Source: Lepidodermella squamata
Taxonomy: Eukaryota > Gastrotricha
DNA length: 64,000 bases
Direction: 5' to 3'
NCBI GenBank assembly: GCA_047495785.1
Contig: JBLDXI010000032.1
Location: 4,402,001-4,466,000 of the forward strand
Shown: positions 12,701 through 24,374 of the stretch, in pieces
Numbering within the stretch: the first letter of the stretch is position 1
Layout: each line of letters starts with the position of its first letter
The notes under the pieces: generated by a model
Databases searched by the model: none
Told to the model about the DNA's origin: nothing
The model's input: the letters and a program-made list of their open reading frames with translations, nothing else
Made by a program: the position numbers and the translations under genes

Positions 12701-14074
12701 GTTACGCTTTCCTCATTCGCCGGCGTTCTTTTGGAGAACATTGACACGCAACTACTGCCGCTGAATCCTTCGATTGTTCGCATTGCAAGAGTTTTTCGCA
12801 TTGCGCGTATCATCAAGTTGTGGCGCGCGGCCAAAAACTTGCACGCACTCCTTGACACGGCGAGCGAGGCAATTCCTCAGGTCATCAATCTTTCGATTCT
12901 GTTCGTGCTGCTATTCTTTATCTACGGCTCACTTGGCGTGCAGCTATACGGCCGGTTCGACTGCCAGTACGAAAAGTGTGATGGGCTATCGCGACACGCC
13001 AACTTCCGCCACTTCGGCATGGCCATTTTAACGCTATTTCGAATATTCACGGGCGATAATTGGAATTACATTCTGAAGGATGTCCTTCGCATGTCCCACG
13101 ACCCGAAGCTCTGCGAAACCGTGGCCAGCGAGGAGAATGAAGCGTCGACCGGTCTCAGTATTCCGTGCGGGGTCATAAGTGCCGTCGCGCCGATTTACTT
13201 TGTCTCGTTTGTCCTTCTAGCCCAATTGTGAGTTTATTTTTTGCTTTAATAATAACAAAAATTCATGTGTTTAATTTTCAGTGTGCTAATCAATATTGTG
13301 GTGGCGGTGCTAATGCAACAAATCGAAAACGTTCACATGCGGGAACTGGAGGAGGAGAGGCGCGCATCGGCGAAAGCTCGCGAATCTGCCAACACAAAAA
13401 TGCCAGAAATCGTCGAAATCATTCAAAAGCATGCCTTCGAAGATTTGGCAACTCAAGAGGTTGGTTTCAATATCATTCATAAAAAGCTGGTGTATATAAC
13501 CGCTCTATTTGAATAGGAGCCCGTGCTGTTACCTGGGTTCAATACCTGGGAGGTGATCAGCATCGTGTCTACCGACTACGTAATTCGCCAGGAAATTTGC
13601 GATGCTGCTTACCTGACTGCCCGGCTGCGTCGCCTCATGCGTCGCCAGGGCCCTAATATCGCCGTCGACCGTGACGGGGACATTTCGATGCAACACACTG
13701 CAATACCCGTCTGCGCGACTCCATCCGGTTCGTCGACGCTCTCAGCCTCGGCGTCAATTGGTGCCCGCACCCTTCGCGCGTCGCCCTCCGTCCTCACGGT
13801 CGGTCATTCACCGTCCTCAACGGTGCGTCGCTCTTCCCTGGTCTACGACTGGCGCGACTGGCGGCGCGTGGCCGAAGAAATCAGCAGTGATTTCGCGCGC
13901 ACGCCAGACCGGGCGCAGGCGATAGCTGCTTACCTGGAGATGCGGCAACGGCAGTTGTCTCGCGCCTCTTCAGGCGCGATGTGGACAAACTGGGACGATG
14001 CGGTGCTGCCCAGTCCGTCGATATCGGAACAGCTCGTCGAGTGCGCGTCGTGCCAGTTCGACACTTGGGACTGA
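6759..14074 (+). CDS. T-type (Cav3) calcium channel alpha-1 subunit, copy 2
   Basis: Complete 1758-aa four-domain channel. Exons: 6759-7009, 7275-7517, 7573-7724, 7778-7905, 7960-8063, 8119-8262, 8314-8431, 8488-8574, 8631-9098, 9154-9305, 9360-9990, 10494-11552, 11604-11879, 12500-13227, 13282-13459, 13517-14074. They sum to 5277 nt, in frame. The start ATG has an in-frame TAG at 6738. Domain I is at about residues 84-409, the I-II linker 410-545, domain II to 826, domain III 827-1200, domain IV 1271-1530, then a cytoplasmic tail. P-loops read SLEGW, TRDDW, TLDGW and TGDNW. The linker begins with a basic helix ([12 protein letters not shown]), the place of the Cav3 gating brake, and carries two CxxC pairs. 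The tail shares VSTDYV and a Trp-Asp block near the end with copy 3. Only the first intron breaks the GT-AG rule (AT-AC, see separate entry). Confidence 0.92.
7010..7274 (+). other. Candidate AT-AC intron just before IS1 of channel copy 2
   Basis: Exon 1 ends TCAAG at 7009 and is followed by ATAAGTG. The next exon starts ATGGTTCGAG at 7275, after TTTTAC. This joint gives VTSRWFERFS, which aligns without gap with copy 3 ([10 protein letters not shown], no intron) and with vertebrate Cav3 (PWFER). Nearby GT donors (GTCACG, GTCAAG) are in the wrong phase for the only nearby AG (7213). The donor is of the U2-like AT-AC kind (ATAAGT), not the U12 consensus ATATCC. Confidence 0.65.
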
Positions 14075-14177
14075 GCTCGCATTTTCTAGTCAAAAATAAG
14101 CAATCAGCTCATCCGTGTTATGACGCATTTAACGTGCCTTCTGAGACTAGCTTTCTTATATAAATTATTGTGAAAAA

Positions 14178-14183
14178 AATAAA
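14178..14183 (+). terminator. Polyadenylation signal of channel copy 2
   Basis: An AATAAA hexamer lies 104 nt past the stop at 14072-14074. Confidence 0.6.
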
Positions 14184-14568
14184 GCAGAAGAGTATAATTT
14201 ATTCTGTCTGGAACTTGATTTGGTGTTGATTTCGCGGCCTCATTTGGTTTTATTTTGGAATGTGTGATCCTATTCCGGTTTTGCGTTTTTGGTTGTGTTT
14301 TTGGTCGACTAGACCTAAAATCAACTGCGTCCCAAGGGGATATTTTTTTGGTGACTCGCGATGTGAGACGTTATGAGGCTGAAGGAATATATTTTCGATT
14401 TATTTTCAAGCGAAGCTGATCATTATGAAGCGTCCCAGGACTAACCTAGATTTCGAGGCTGTCTTCGCCCTCTATTCCCATCTGCCCCGCGTTTTTCTCC
14501 TTCTATTAACAGTGAATGAGTTTAAATTATTGTAGGCTATGCTAGCTTAATGCCGTTATCCACCTGGA

Positions 14569-14717
14569 TGTATTTTCAACTCTGCAATCTGTTGAGATGC
14601 TTTTCGGCTCTGCCGTTGGAAAATCAGCGCTCCCACCTGAATACGTATTATGTAACGCAGTGATGTAACGCTGGTTCAAGCTCGTGCATAGTTACAGTCA
14701 GCAATAATATTTGAAGA
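14569..14717. repeat. 149-bp direct repeat, left copy
   Basis: I find no difference between this copy and 14897-15045 (offset 328). Both start TGTATTTTCAAC and end ATATTTGAAGA. No coding frame is evident. Identity over 149 bp of non-coding DNA implies a very recent duplication or an assembly artefact. Confidence 0.9.
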
Positions 14718-14896
14718 TCTCACCTGGAAGATATCCTACCACGCTGGACAGTCCCTTAAATTATTATCAAATTGTATTGAAACTGAATTTCTGTACACCA
14801 GTTCCATTTGATCATTCCGTTCAGCTGGTCGCTTTATTCCATCTTATTACGCTAAATAACTCTTAAGTAAATACCTGCATTCTGTATCTGCCTTTC

Positions 14897-15045
14897 TGTA
14901 TTTTCAACTCTGCAATCTGTTGAGATGCTTTTCGGCTCTGCCGTTGGAAAATCAGCGCTCCCACCTGAATACGTATTATGTAACGCAGTGATGTAACGCT
15001 GGTTCAAGCTCGTGCATAGTTACAGTCAGCAATAATATTTGAAGA
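14897..15045. repeat. 149-bp direct repeat, right copy
   Basis: Second copy of the unit at 14569-14717, separated from it by 179 bp of unrelated sequence. Confidence 0.9.
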
Positions 15046-15626
15046 CCTCTTCGACACTCCTAGTATAAATTCAGTAGCGGCTCGGTGGCTTGGACTTTGA
15101 ACAGCAATGAGACATCAAACAACAATTTTAAAAGTGAAATGTAGAATAACTCTCGTCTTCAGTTCTTCACCAGACGACGCATCGTGTTTCCTGGCTGTCT
15201 TGTTTTCTAATTTTGGCGTGGCTTCATAATTACTTCGCTCAATCTAATAAATCTCGGTCAAACTAGTATGCCTAATGCGTAAACGCTATCACCTGTTTGT
15301 ATTGGTGGCGAAAATAGATAACTGTCTTTTTCTCCCAATTTTCGCCGAAGAATGCCGAAGAATGTCAAAGAATGTCTGCGCATTCTTTCTCGTCATTACT
15401 GTGCACTTCCGCTCAAGTGCAGAAAATTCCTTCTTTTGCCGCTTTTAACGAAGCGAAAAATAGGAAGAATCACTCTTCACATGTCTGAAGTAGATGAAGC
15501 ACGTCCCCTTGGGGAAACAATGTGTTAAAAAATACAGTGCCATGTTACCGGCGCCCCACCGCTGGCGGTTGGGGGCGAGGACGGCTGAAGTAAATCACTG
15601 AATCTGGTTATACATGACTATACGGA

Positions 15627-18600
15627 ATGAACGGTGAAAGCGTGACGCCGCCGAAGCTGCAAGTTGCGGAGAAGTCATTTATTATACTAGGTATCGACAA
15701 TCCTATCCGACGTGTTGTCATCGCCGTCATCTCCTCGGCGTGGTTCGAACGCCTCTCCTTGGCTATGATAACTCTAAACTGCATTGCTCTTGGTCTTGTG
15801 GTAAGCAATTAAAGTTGATTTATTAAACGCTGATTTAAGCTAGTTCATCTCGTAGGACCCTTGCGATGAGAGATGCAAAGGGAAGCTTTGCACTTCTCTT
15901 CAGTACGTTGAGCACGTTCTGTTTTGTTTCTTCGCCGGTGAAATGCTGCTTAAAATGCTCGCCCTCGGTGTGTTTGGCAAAAACTCCTACCTCGCTGATA
16001 TCTGGAACCGTTTCGACTGCTTCATTGTTGTGATAGGGTGATATTGAAATTTGCTTGAATTCTTTTCAATAACCCTGCAAATTACTACCATTTCAGTGCA
16101 AGCGAATATTTATTTACCGACCAATACATAAATCTATCAGCCATCAGGGCGATTCGAGTCCTCCGGCCTCTTCGTGCGATAAATAGAATATCAAGTCTGT
16201 GACTTGCATGAAAAATTGCTTTAATTGTAATTTCAATTTCGATCACGTCAGGTCTGAGACTTCTTGTGACGTTGCTGCTGGACATAATGCCGATGTTGGG
16301 CAACGGTGAGCTTCAATTCAAAGCGACATAAAGAACGATTTTATTGATCTACGTTAATTTCTAGTTCTGATTTTCTGCTGTTTTCTGTTTTTCGTATTCG
16401 GCATCGTTGCCGTTCAATTGTGGGCTGGCCTCCTGCGGCAACGGTGCTTTTTTCCCGCTCATCTGACGAACGAATCTCTGATAGACAAGGTAACCCATTT
16501 GTCAAATTCCGAACACACTTTGAAATGGAGTGTTTCTTAGCCTCCTAGCTTCATGCCTGAATTTTATAAATCGCCGAACAGTGAATTTGTGTGTTCAACT
16601 GCGTTCGGCACGCTCAAATGTGATAACATCATGGAATACGAGTGAGCAATTTGATAACCTGATGGATTTCCTTGTAAATTTCCCCTTTTAGATCATCAAG
16701 CTCAATGTGCAGCCATTTATTCGGTAGCAATGTAACACAACTCGAAAAGTGCCTCCGCTGGGTGGCCAATTATACAGAATGCCGGCCTCATGGCCCTAAT
16801 CCTGGTTAGAAACGTGAACCCATGTAATGCCTTATTTGGGAATTGATACTTTCAGCTCGTGGCACGGTCAGCTTCGACAACATCGGATACGCCTGGATTG
16901 TCATCTTTCAAGTCATCTCCTTAGAAATGTGGTCTGATATCATGTATGTTGTGCAAGGTTAGTCTACTTCTGAAATTTGGAGGAGAATTGCCAAAATTTT
17001 TCTTTTAGACTCTTACTCCTATTGGGTGTGGATTTACTTCGTAATGCTGGTAATGGTAAGTTTGACATGAAAAATCTGTAAGTAATCGGATCTGACTTCT
17101 TTATTCGATCAGCTCGGCTCCTATCTTGCGGTTAATTTGTGCCTCGTTGTGATTGCAACACAATTTTCTGAAACTAAAGCTCGCGAGCGGGAAAATATGG
17201 TGAGAGTAATTCGAACACTGCAGGAAGTTTCTGTCATGAATCTATGTTTCAGCGAAAAGAAAGAATACAAAGAGCGAAAGCTGAAGGCATATCTATTAGT
17301 CAGATGTCGGCGTCAAACGCGAGCTCAAAGGGCCTTTATGGCCAAATCCTGTCGCTGATTAGCCATCTGCTCAGAGTGGCTTTCCGTCGAATTTTGGGCG
17401 AGCAGTTTTTACGTAAGCGAAGCAACAAAGTTGACGCCTTCTTCAGCAAAGAGGTCCAAGAAACCGACTGTCCTTACTGCCGCCACCGAGCCAGGGCGGC
17501 TGGTTTAACTCGTGAAGAAGCGTCAAAGCAATGCGTGGTTTGCGGTAAGAAGCCGAACGTGAGGCAGTATGATGACTCGATCTGCGGCAAATTGAAAGCA
17601 CTCGGTGACAAATTGAGCGATGGCAGAGGTAAAGTCAAGCAATGCCTTCAGCACGACGCAGCCATGGTTGCAACAATGGTCGCTATCACTGTAAATGCGA
17701 TCGTTATGGCTCTTGAACATCACGGCCAGGTGATTTATCATCAGGTGCCAATAACGAAATTCTGTAAAATTTTCATTTTCAGCCTCACGCTTTGACGGTT
17801 TTCATTGAAACGATGAACCTGATTTTCACGGTGATTTTCGTAGTTGAAATACTGCTCAAGTTTTACGCTTACGGTTTGGCCGAGTACTTTGCCGAGGCGT
17901 TCAATACCTTGGATGCAATTATAATTCTCATCAAGTAATTTTTCAACTACGGGTCGTATTTAGTAAATTTACTCATCGATTTTTTGAAGTTTGGCCGAAA
18001 TCTTCTCATCGCATGGTGGTTCGGGACTGGCTGTGTTGAGGCTGTTCCGCTTAGTCCGCCTGGTAAAAATAATTCGGTTCTTGCCAGCACTTCAAAAACA
18101 ACTCCTCGTTATGCTGCACACCGTGGATCACGTGGCGACTTTCTTCTTCCTGCTCAGCTTTTTCCTCTACATTTTCTCGCTACTTGGCATGTCGCTGTTC
18201 GGCTGCAAGTTCTGCGAGATGCTCGACGAGCAGGCAAGCGATGAACCCGGCGACCCGAATCAAACGACCCCGCCCTCTGCTGCCAAGTGCCGTCATCAAG
18301 TCGTCGAATGGCAGGAGTTGAATGAAACTATGGCTGAAATCAGCCGTTATGGCAAATTCGAGCATGACGCGAACGCTCCATTACTGCAGCGGTGTCCTCT
18401 GGCTACCTTCGACAGCCTGTTCGACTCGGTATTTACGGTTCTTCAAGTTTTCACGCAGGACAGCTGGGCGACAATCATGCATGACGGAATGCACTTCACC
18501 GGCGCCTGGGCATCGGTCTATTTCATTGTCCTAGTAACGATCGGTAACTACATCATCTTCAATTTGCTGATCGCAATTCTTGTTGAAGCATTCAGTTCGA

Positions 18601-21600
18601 AACACGTAATTTACTGTTCGCGACATTTTCTTGTTTTAGGATTTATTTTCGTAGGGCGAGGGCGATGATACGACGGATTTTGAAGATTTATTCGGAACTA
18701 ATTCCATGTTAACTCGGGATTCAAGCGGTTATTCTATCAATGTTGCACCAAAGCCCCCTGAAGTTGAGGTTTGATGGGATTAGCGCGCTTAAAATATCCT
18801 GAATAAACCTTGGGAGATTTCATTGCAGAAAGCTAAATTGAAGCGAATTGACCCGGTGGCGTTTTTCACTGCTATTAACCGATCGAAGCGATCACTGTTT
18901 ATTTTCCCTCCGAATGGCCGACTTCGGCGATTTCTTCGTCGCTTCCTGTCACATCGATATTACCACAAAGTTCTGCTTTTCGTCATCCTCGGCAGTTGTT
19001 TCCTGATTGTGCTCGAACGGCCAAGTATCGCGCCGAACAGCGTTGAGCGCCAACTCCTTACAATCGGCACGTACGCCTTCGGCCTAATTTTCGTTTTCGA
19101 AGCCATCGCAAAAATCGTCGCGTATGGCTTTATCCTAGATGAGAAAAGCTACCTTCGGAGCTGGTGGAACATTATGGACTTTGGCCTAGTCCTGCTCGCC
19201 GTCTCTGATATCATCTTAGATTTGCTACCCCAAGGTGACGGCGAGGGATTTGCGGCCTCGTTGCACGAAACACTACGAGTTCTTTCGCTATTACGAGCTT
19301 TCCGGCCTCTGCGAGTTATCAGTCGGGCGCAAGGCCTTCAAGTTGTTCTGAAAACTCTTATGATCTCCGTTAAGCCTATTGGAAATATTGGTATATTTCT
19401 AGGATTAAGCTTTAAACTAAGTTTTCAATTCATTATTTTTCGTTACAGTGCTTATCTGTTGCTTCTTTTTTGGCATTTTCTCAATTCTCGGGGTTCAACT
19501 GTTCAGCGGCTGCTTTTCGCGCTGCACAGTGCCTTCGAAGCAATTTTCAACCGGCAACTTCACCGATGTTTACAACGAAACGTATCTGACGTGGGCAAAT
19601 CTCGCTATCGACAACGTGCAAACGAAAGACGACTGTCTCGAACTCGGTTTCGTCTGGTACACGGAACGCTTCAATTTCGACAGCCTGCCTAATGCTCTAA
19701 TGGCGCTGTTCGTGTTTTCAACGCTCGACGGATGGGCGGCCATCACCCACAACGGCGTGGCTTGTGTTGGCATGGACAAGCAACCAATGTACGGCAACAA
19801 CCCATGGGCGTACCTGTATTTCATCGCATTCCTTCTTATAGTCTGCTTTTTCGTAAGAGATTCCTTTTTTCAAGTCAGCTGTTTGTTTTAATTACTTAAT
19901 TTAGACGCTCAACATGTTTGTCGGCGTTGTAGTAAACAACTTTCAAAAAGTTCAGAAGCAAATCGAAGCGAGGCGGCGTCGCAAGTTGCAGGAGATGCAG
20001 GCGGCTGTTCTGTTGCGTCGACTCAGCAACAAATTCCAGCAAATCGATCAAACTTTAACGACGGCAGACGATATCAATAGAACGCTATTCATGGCATCAG
20101 CTGGTTTGATCGGCCAAATGGGCCAGCGATTCGAAAACAACCAGCGTAAGTTTCAGCCAAAAATAAATGTTACCGTTGACAGGTGAAAAGTGGGGTTTGG
20201 CGAATTTTCTGTATTTACCAGATAATTGCAAAATGCGTGTTGACTGAAAGAAGGACGATTCTTGGATTCCAAGATGTTTTTACTCAGGTTTTCTTGAGGA
20301 TTTTCAAATTTTCAAATTGCAGACCTATAGGTGACAGGCTCAGATCCTTCTTGAAAGACGGGAAACCCCAAATGGTCCTTGAAAATTCTTATCAATATAG
20401 GTTTACGTAGAGACACTAGCTTGATTACACCAAAATTTGTGAATTTCTATCGAGATTCCTCACCTCATTTCGAATTTCGAATGCGCACAGGTGAGTATAA
20501 TTAAAATCTCAGTGTCAAAAATTTCGCTAAGTCCCACTTTTCACCTGTCACAGTCGTTTTTACTACATATTACTGACCTACTGATGATTTAATAGGTAAG
20601 GATAGCGCCAGATTCTGGCTCTACTACCCGAAGTGGCGTCTCTTCATCTTCAACATGTGTCAGAGCAAGGCGTTCGAGTTGACCGTTATTGCGGCCACAT
20701 GCCTGAGCGTGCTGATAATGGCTGCCGAGTTCTACATGATGCCACCTACTCTGCACCTCGTAATTAGCTGCTTCGGCTACTTTTTCCTCGGACTCGTTTT
20801 TCTCGAGCTCGGCATTAAAGTCATCGCATTCGGGCCCCGGCGTTACATTGCCGATCGTTGGAATCAGGTTGATACAATTATTGCCGTGATATCAGTAGTC
20901 AGCATCATATTCGACGAGATCGAGTTCAAGTCACTTCCGATTAACCCCGCCCTGGTTAGGGCGAGTCGTGTCTTTCGAATAGTTCGAGCTTTTAAACTCC
21001 TAAAATCAGCCTCCGGCATGTGGCATTTGATGCATACGATTGGTCAAGCTATCCCTCACGTTTTCCATCTATCGTTGCTGTTTTTCCTGCTATTTTTCGT
21101 CTACGCCTCGCTCGGTGTCCAGCTCTACGGAACTTTCTCGTGCACCTACGACTCGTGTTTCGGGCTGTCGAGACACGCGCATTTTCACAACTTCGGCATG
21201 GCCATGCTGACGCTGTTCCGCGTCTTCACCGGTGATAATTGGAATGAAATTTTGAAAGACGTGCTGTGGATTGCGAATGACCCATCCAAATGCCAAGCTG
21301 CGGCCACATCGATACCGTGCTCGGTCATATCGGTTGTATCACCTGCGTACTTCATCTCTTTTGTCCTCGTGACTCAATTGTTAGTTTTTTTAAGATCATT
21401 AACCATTAAAATTTAATTGATACTTTATTTCAGCGTCCTCATTAATATTGTTGTGGCGGCTCTTCTGAATCAGCTCGAACCCACCAAGGTCGATGATCAG
21501 GCTGTGATTGCGGCAGTTGAAGCTGAAGCCATTGAACGGGTCGAAATAGTTGAGGAAATTGTTGCTGAAAAGTACCGGCAGGAATTTGTAAGCCTAGCTA

Positions 21601-22312
21601 TTTTTTATCAATTTTTTTTATTTCACAATCATGTTTTTAGGACTCGAATCCGTCGATGCGCCGGCTAGACTTTGCCGAACTTGTCGGCATTGTTTCAACC
21701 GAGTACGTGTTGCACGAGCCTATTCACACCAATCGCTTCGGAGCTGTCAGGCCGAGTAGCTTGGCCATTATGTTCAACAGTGCGCCAGCTTTACTGAATG
21801 ACGCCGGAACTGAAAATCAATCCATTCGACAAAATGTCATCAATTACCTGGCCGTAAATTCGGACGTAGCTAACAATGGCGCAAAAAGCGCTGTCACACC
21901 TTCCATAGTTCATGACCCGGATAGCCCTGGTGCGTTGTCGGCCCGAAACAGGCCATCAGCCTCGAGAAATCGTAGCTCGGATGTCAGTGATGTTAGCATT
22001 ATAGATAACGGCCGGTTGAGAAAAGCGATAGGAACCCTGAACAACATGGCTAGGCAGCCTTCAAACATCGATCTGAACCACCTGTCAGTTGCCGGCCACG
22101 ATAGGTCGAATACAGCTGGCGGGTCCGCGGTTGTGTCGGCCTACGTCGATATGCGCCGTTCGCAGATTCTCACGCACCATTCGCCGTCTAATTTTTCGAT
22201 TGTCTCGTCGGCGATCAACTGGGACGTGCCGTCGCATTACTCGACTTCGCCTGCTTCGGCTATGACACGCTCCATTAATGAAGGAGCCAAAAGCCCGTCT
22301 GCGTCCCCATGA
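15627..22312 (+). CDS. T-type (Cav3) calcium channel alpha-1 subunit, copy 3
   Basis: Complete 1752-aa channel in 20 exons: 15627-15800, 15856-16037, 16097-16194, 16252-16305, 16365-16489, 16541-16641, 16692-16804, 16856-16957, 17009-17055, 17113-17199, 17253-17729, 17783-17934, 17990-18605, 18655-18768, 18829-19390, 19449-19852, 19905-20145, 20596-21379, 21434-21587, 21641-22312. They sum to 5259 nt, in frame, all with GT-AG borders. An in-frame TGA at 15615 supports the start, leaving only about 13 residues before the conserved pre-IS1 block. P-loops read SLEMW, TQDSW, TLDGW and TGDNW. The I-II linker has [12 protein letters not shown] and a CPYC...CVVC pair, close to vertebrate Cav3. Many domain borders match copy 2, but exons 3 and 4 are split by an intron absent there, and intron 17 is enlarged by a MITE-like insert. 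The tail shares VSTEYV and a Trp-Asp block with copy 2. Confidence 0.93.
20177..20550. mobile_element. MITE-like insertion in intron 17 of channel copy 3
   Basis: The ends form terminal inverted repeats of about 30 bp, beginning TGACAGGTGAAAAGTGGG. The first 18 bp are perfect and the rest (TTTGGCGAA versus TTAGCGAAA) nearly so. The 374-bp element has no transposase frame. Removing it leaves an intron of about 76 bp, close to the usual size here, which supports an insertion. No target-site duplication is obvious, so the superfamily is open. Confidence 0.75.
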
Positions 22313-22353
22313 TAATTGGAATTTATAATTTTTCAGAATTTTGAGCTGTTTAA

Positions 22354-22359
22354 AATAAA
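22354..22359 (+). terminator. Polyadenylation signal of channel copy 3
   Basis: An AATAAA hexamer lies 42 nt past the stop at 22310-22312. Confidence 0.6.
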
Positions 22360-22490
22360 AGTGATCCTGTTTCACACATTTGAGGTGTTTTGGCGGTGTC
22401 TATTTTCGCCTTTCTAAGTGTCAAAAACAGGAGCTCGCGGCTGGGCTTTTAAAAGTTTAGCTGAAATCAGGCTATAGGGAATGCGAGGAA

Positions 22491-23207
22491 ATGGCTGCCA
22501 AGAGCAAAACACTAACCCCGTTCAAGAGCTCAGCTCTACGGCTAACCAGTGCCGGCCGCTGGTTCGAAGCACTTTTCGGCAATCACAGTAAAGCTAGTGA
22601 GCTGCCCGATCCAAGCAATCCTGCCGATATCATGAACCAGTCCGGCTATTATCACACTCTATTCACTTCTGTTCAAAAGATGGTACAATATTTCCCAATA
22701 TCATTTTTGCAGTTATATCTCCTGCTTTGGTGTGTTTAGGAACCAGCTGTGATTAACCCAACAAACGCGAGCGAAGCAACCCATTCCGACCAGTTTTTTA
22801 ACCTCTTCCAACCTGGATTTGATGTGGGTATTCTAAACTCGAAATTACAAGCTTTGCCGCTGACCAGCAGCGGCTGTGCTATATTGGACGATGATAGTGA
22901 TACGATTATGATGTCGCCTCTTTCGACTCCTTCTTCGAATAGCCCGCTGAGAATTCGTGGGTTGCGGACGTTGGACGGCGAGATCGATTGCAGTTGGCAA
23001 AGGCAGGCGCAATCGTCTCAGAGTTTAGTAGTCGATCGGCCTGCCAGTTGTCCGGTGGTTACCGAGAACCAACGTCTGTCGGCCGCTCGAGAGGATGACG
23101 AACGCCTTTGTGGCGACGACGACGACGTGTTCTGCGACGGATGTTACGACTGCGACTACGAAGAATTTCTGGAATTAGAGACGGCTACGATAATCCAAGG
23201 ACTGTAA
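22491..23207 (+). CDS. Unrecognised two-exon protein, 219 aa
   Basis: Exons 22491-22682 and 22740-23207 join in phase 0 across a 57-bp intron with a GTACAA donor and TGTGTTTAG acceptor. The N-terminal third is basic and hydrophilic (RLTSAGRWFEALFG). The middle is Ser/Thr-rich with PLSTPSSNSPLR, a plausible phosphorylation region. The C-terminus is acidic with a Cys cluster (FCDGCYDCDYEEF). There is no signal peptide, so it is probably intracellular. It begins 178 bp after the stop of channel copy 3 on the same strand. I do not recognise the family. An AATAAA at 23312-23317 could serve it. Confidence 0.6.
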
Positions 23208-23264
23208 AACGTGTGAATAGAATGGATTGATATTTCAATATGTTTGCAATTAAGGTTATTGCAG

Positions 23265-23662
23265 GCTACAGATGATGACTATGCAGACATAAGTTACCGA
23301 TATAGCTATAAAATAAACAGGAAAATAACAACATGGGTACGAAAAACCAATTTTAGTGTAAGGTGTAGAAACCAATGCGATTTTATTTATTCTGAAGTTT
23401 TAGCAACGGATCAGAGCCGAGGAACGTACGTACGACTGTTCCAAGGGATGCGGTCTTGAGAACAGTGACAGTAAGTTTCCCAAATTGCCCAAACAGGAGT
23501 CTGACAGGAAACAAGATTCGTATAATATATTCAGCAGCAGCGCAAATTACTGCATAACTATGTTTACTGATAGTGACGGAATCAGGTGTGATGAATGGTC
23601 AATGGTCGCACCACTTCTGCTGTTTCTTTTCCAGGATAGACTGTTATTGGTGCGGAAAGTGA
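23265..23662 (+). CDS. Candidate partial gene, small Cys-containing protein (first exon not found)
   Basis: Three exons join in one frame: 23265-23336, 23404-23585 and 23635-23662 (stop TGA). The borders are GCAG/GTAC, TTTTAG/GTGTG and TTCCAG. The product is about 92 aa after an unidentified 5' exon. It has DCSKGC in the middle and ends DCYWCGK, a pattern seen in small secreted disulfide-rich proteins. Ly6-like folds are one possibility, but this is a guess. No ATG or signal peptide could be placed. An alternative is that these are downstream alternative exons of the gene at 22491. Confidence 0.35.
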
Positions 23663-23783
23663 AAACCTGGATTCAACTCTTACTCAATTATTCTTACACA
23701 CAATTCCACCTCACATTCGAAATGTGATAGAAACGAGGAAAAACAATCAATTGTTATACTTAAAATTTTTATTATCGATATAA

Positions 23784-24232
23784 TCAAACGATAAGAAAAT
23801 CAAAACAAGCTCCTAACCAAGAGAAGTCTTTGTTGATTGACAATCGACATTGATCCGCCTCGATATGTGAGAGATCGGCCCTGGTCAAAGAAGGCACACG
23901 CCAGTCGTGCTTTTCATTCGAACATTCCATGGCGGCGACCAGCATGCCCAGCTGCGACAGCTGGAGTAACTCGTATGTCTGAAGAAAGGCAAAGTCACCT
24001 GCTAAAAATAGGCTTTGTAGGTATTAAAAACCTTTTAAATATGGGTTTTCTTACTTGGTTGCGAGAGTTTCAAATGCTGCTTGAAACTGATCCGTGGTAG
24101 CTTGACTCGCAACGTGCTACGATGGTCAGCGTCTTACTGCGAAAAAGCACGCATGCCATGCGACATAGGCCGATCTTCAGTCGGAAATTCGGATGTATAC
24201 TGTGGCCAGGCGACGAAGCTGATGACACCAGC
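23784..24232 (-). CDS. Candidate partial - strand gene, C-terminal 113 aa
   Basis: On the - strand three exons join in frame: 24232-24138, 24086-24055 and 23998-23784 (stop TGA). The introns are 51 and 56 bp with GTAAG donors and ATCAG / AGCAG acceptors, and phases agree at both joints. The peptide includes FAFLQTYELLQLSQLG and ends FSWLGACFDFLIV. An AATAAA lies just beyond the stop (about 23767-23772, - strand). The 5' exons were not found; the acceptor at 24233 shows there is at least one more. No family is recognised. The 32-nt middle exon is unusually short. Confidence 0.45.
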
Positions 24233-24374
24233 CTAAAAATGTAATTAGTAAATGTAAAATCCGTTTTCAGCCGAAGAAATTTCCAACTTGAGGTTTCCAG
24301 ATGAGCCCACTACTATATAATCCTTAACATTTAAATTTTTAAATTTTTTTTTTTATATTCTCGCCGATGCTCAG

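Larger units (their letters stand above)
14184..15626. other. Spacer between channel copies 2 and 3
   Basis: Apart from the 149-bp repeat pair and a small GC hairpin near 15551-15576, I see nothing in this spacer. It should hold the promoter of copy 3. No obvious TATA box lies close to the ATG at 15627. Confidence 0.5.
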
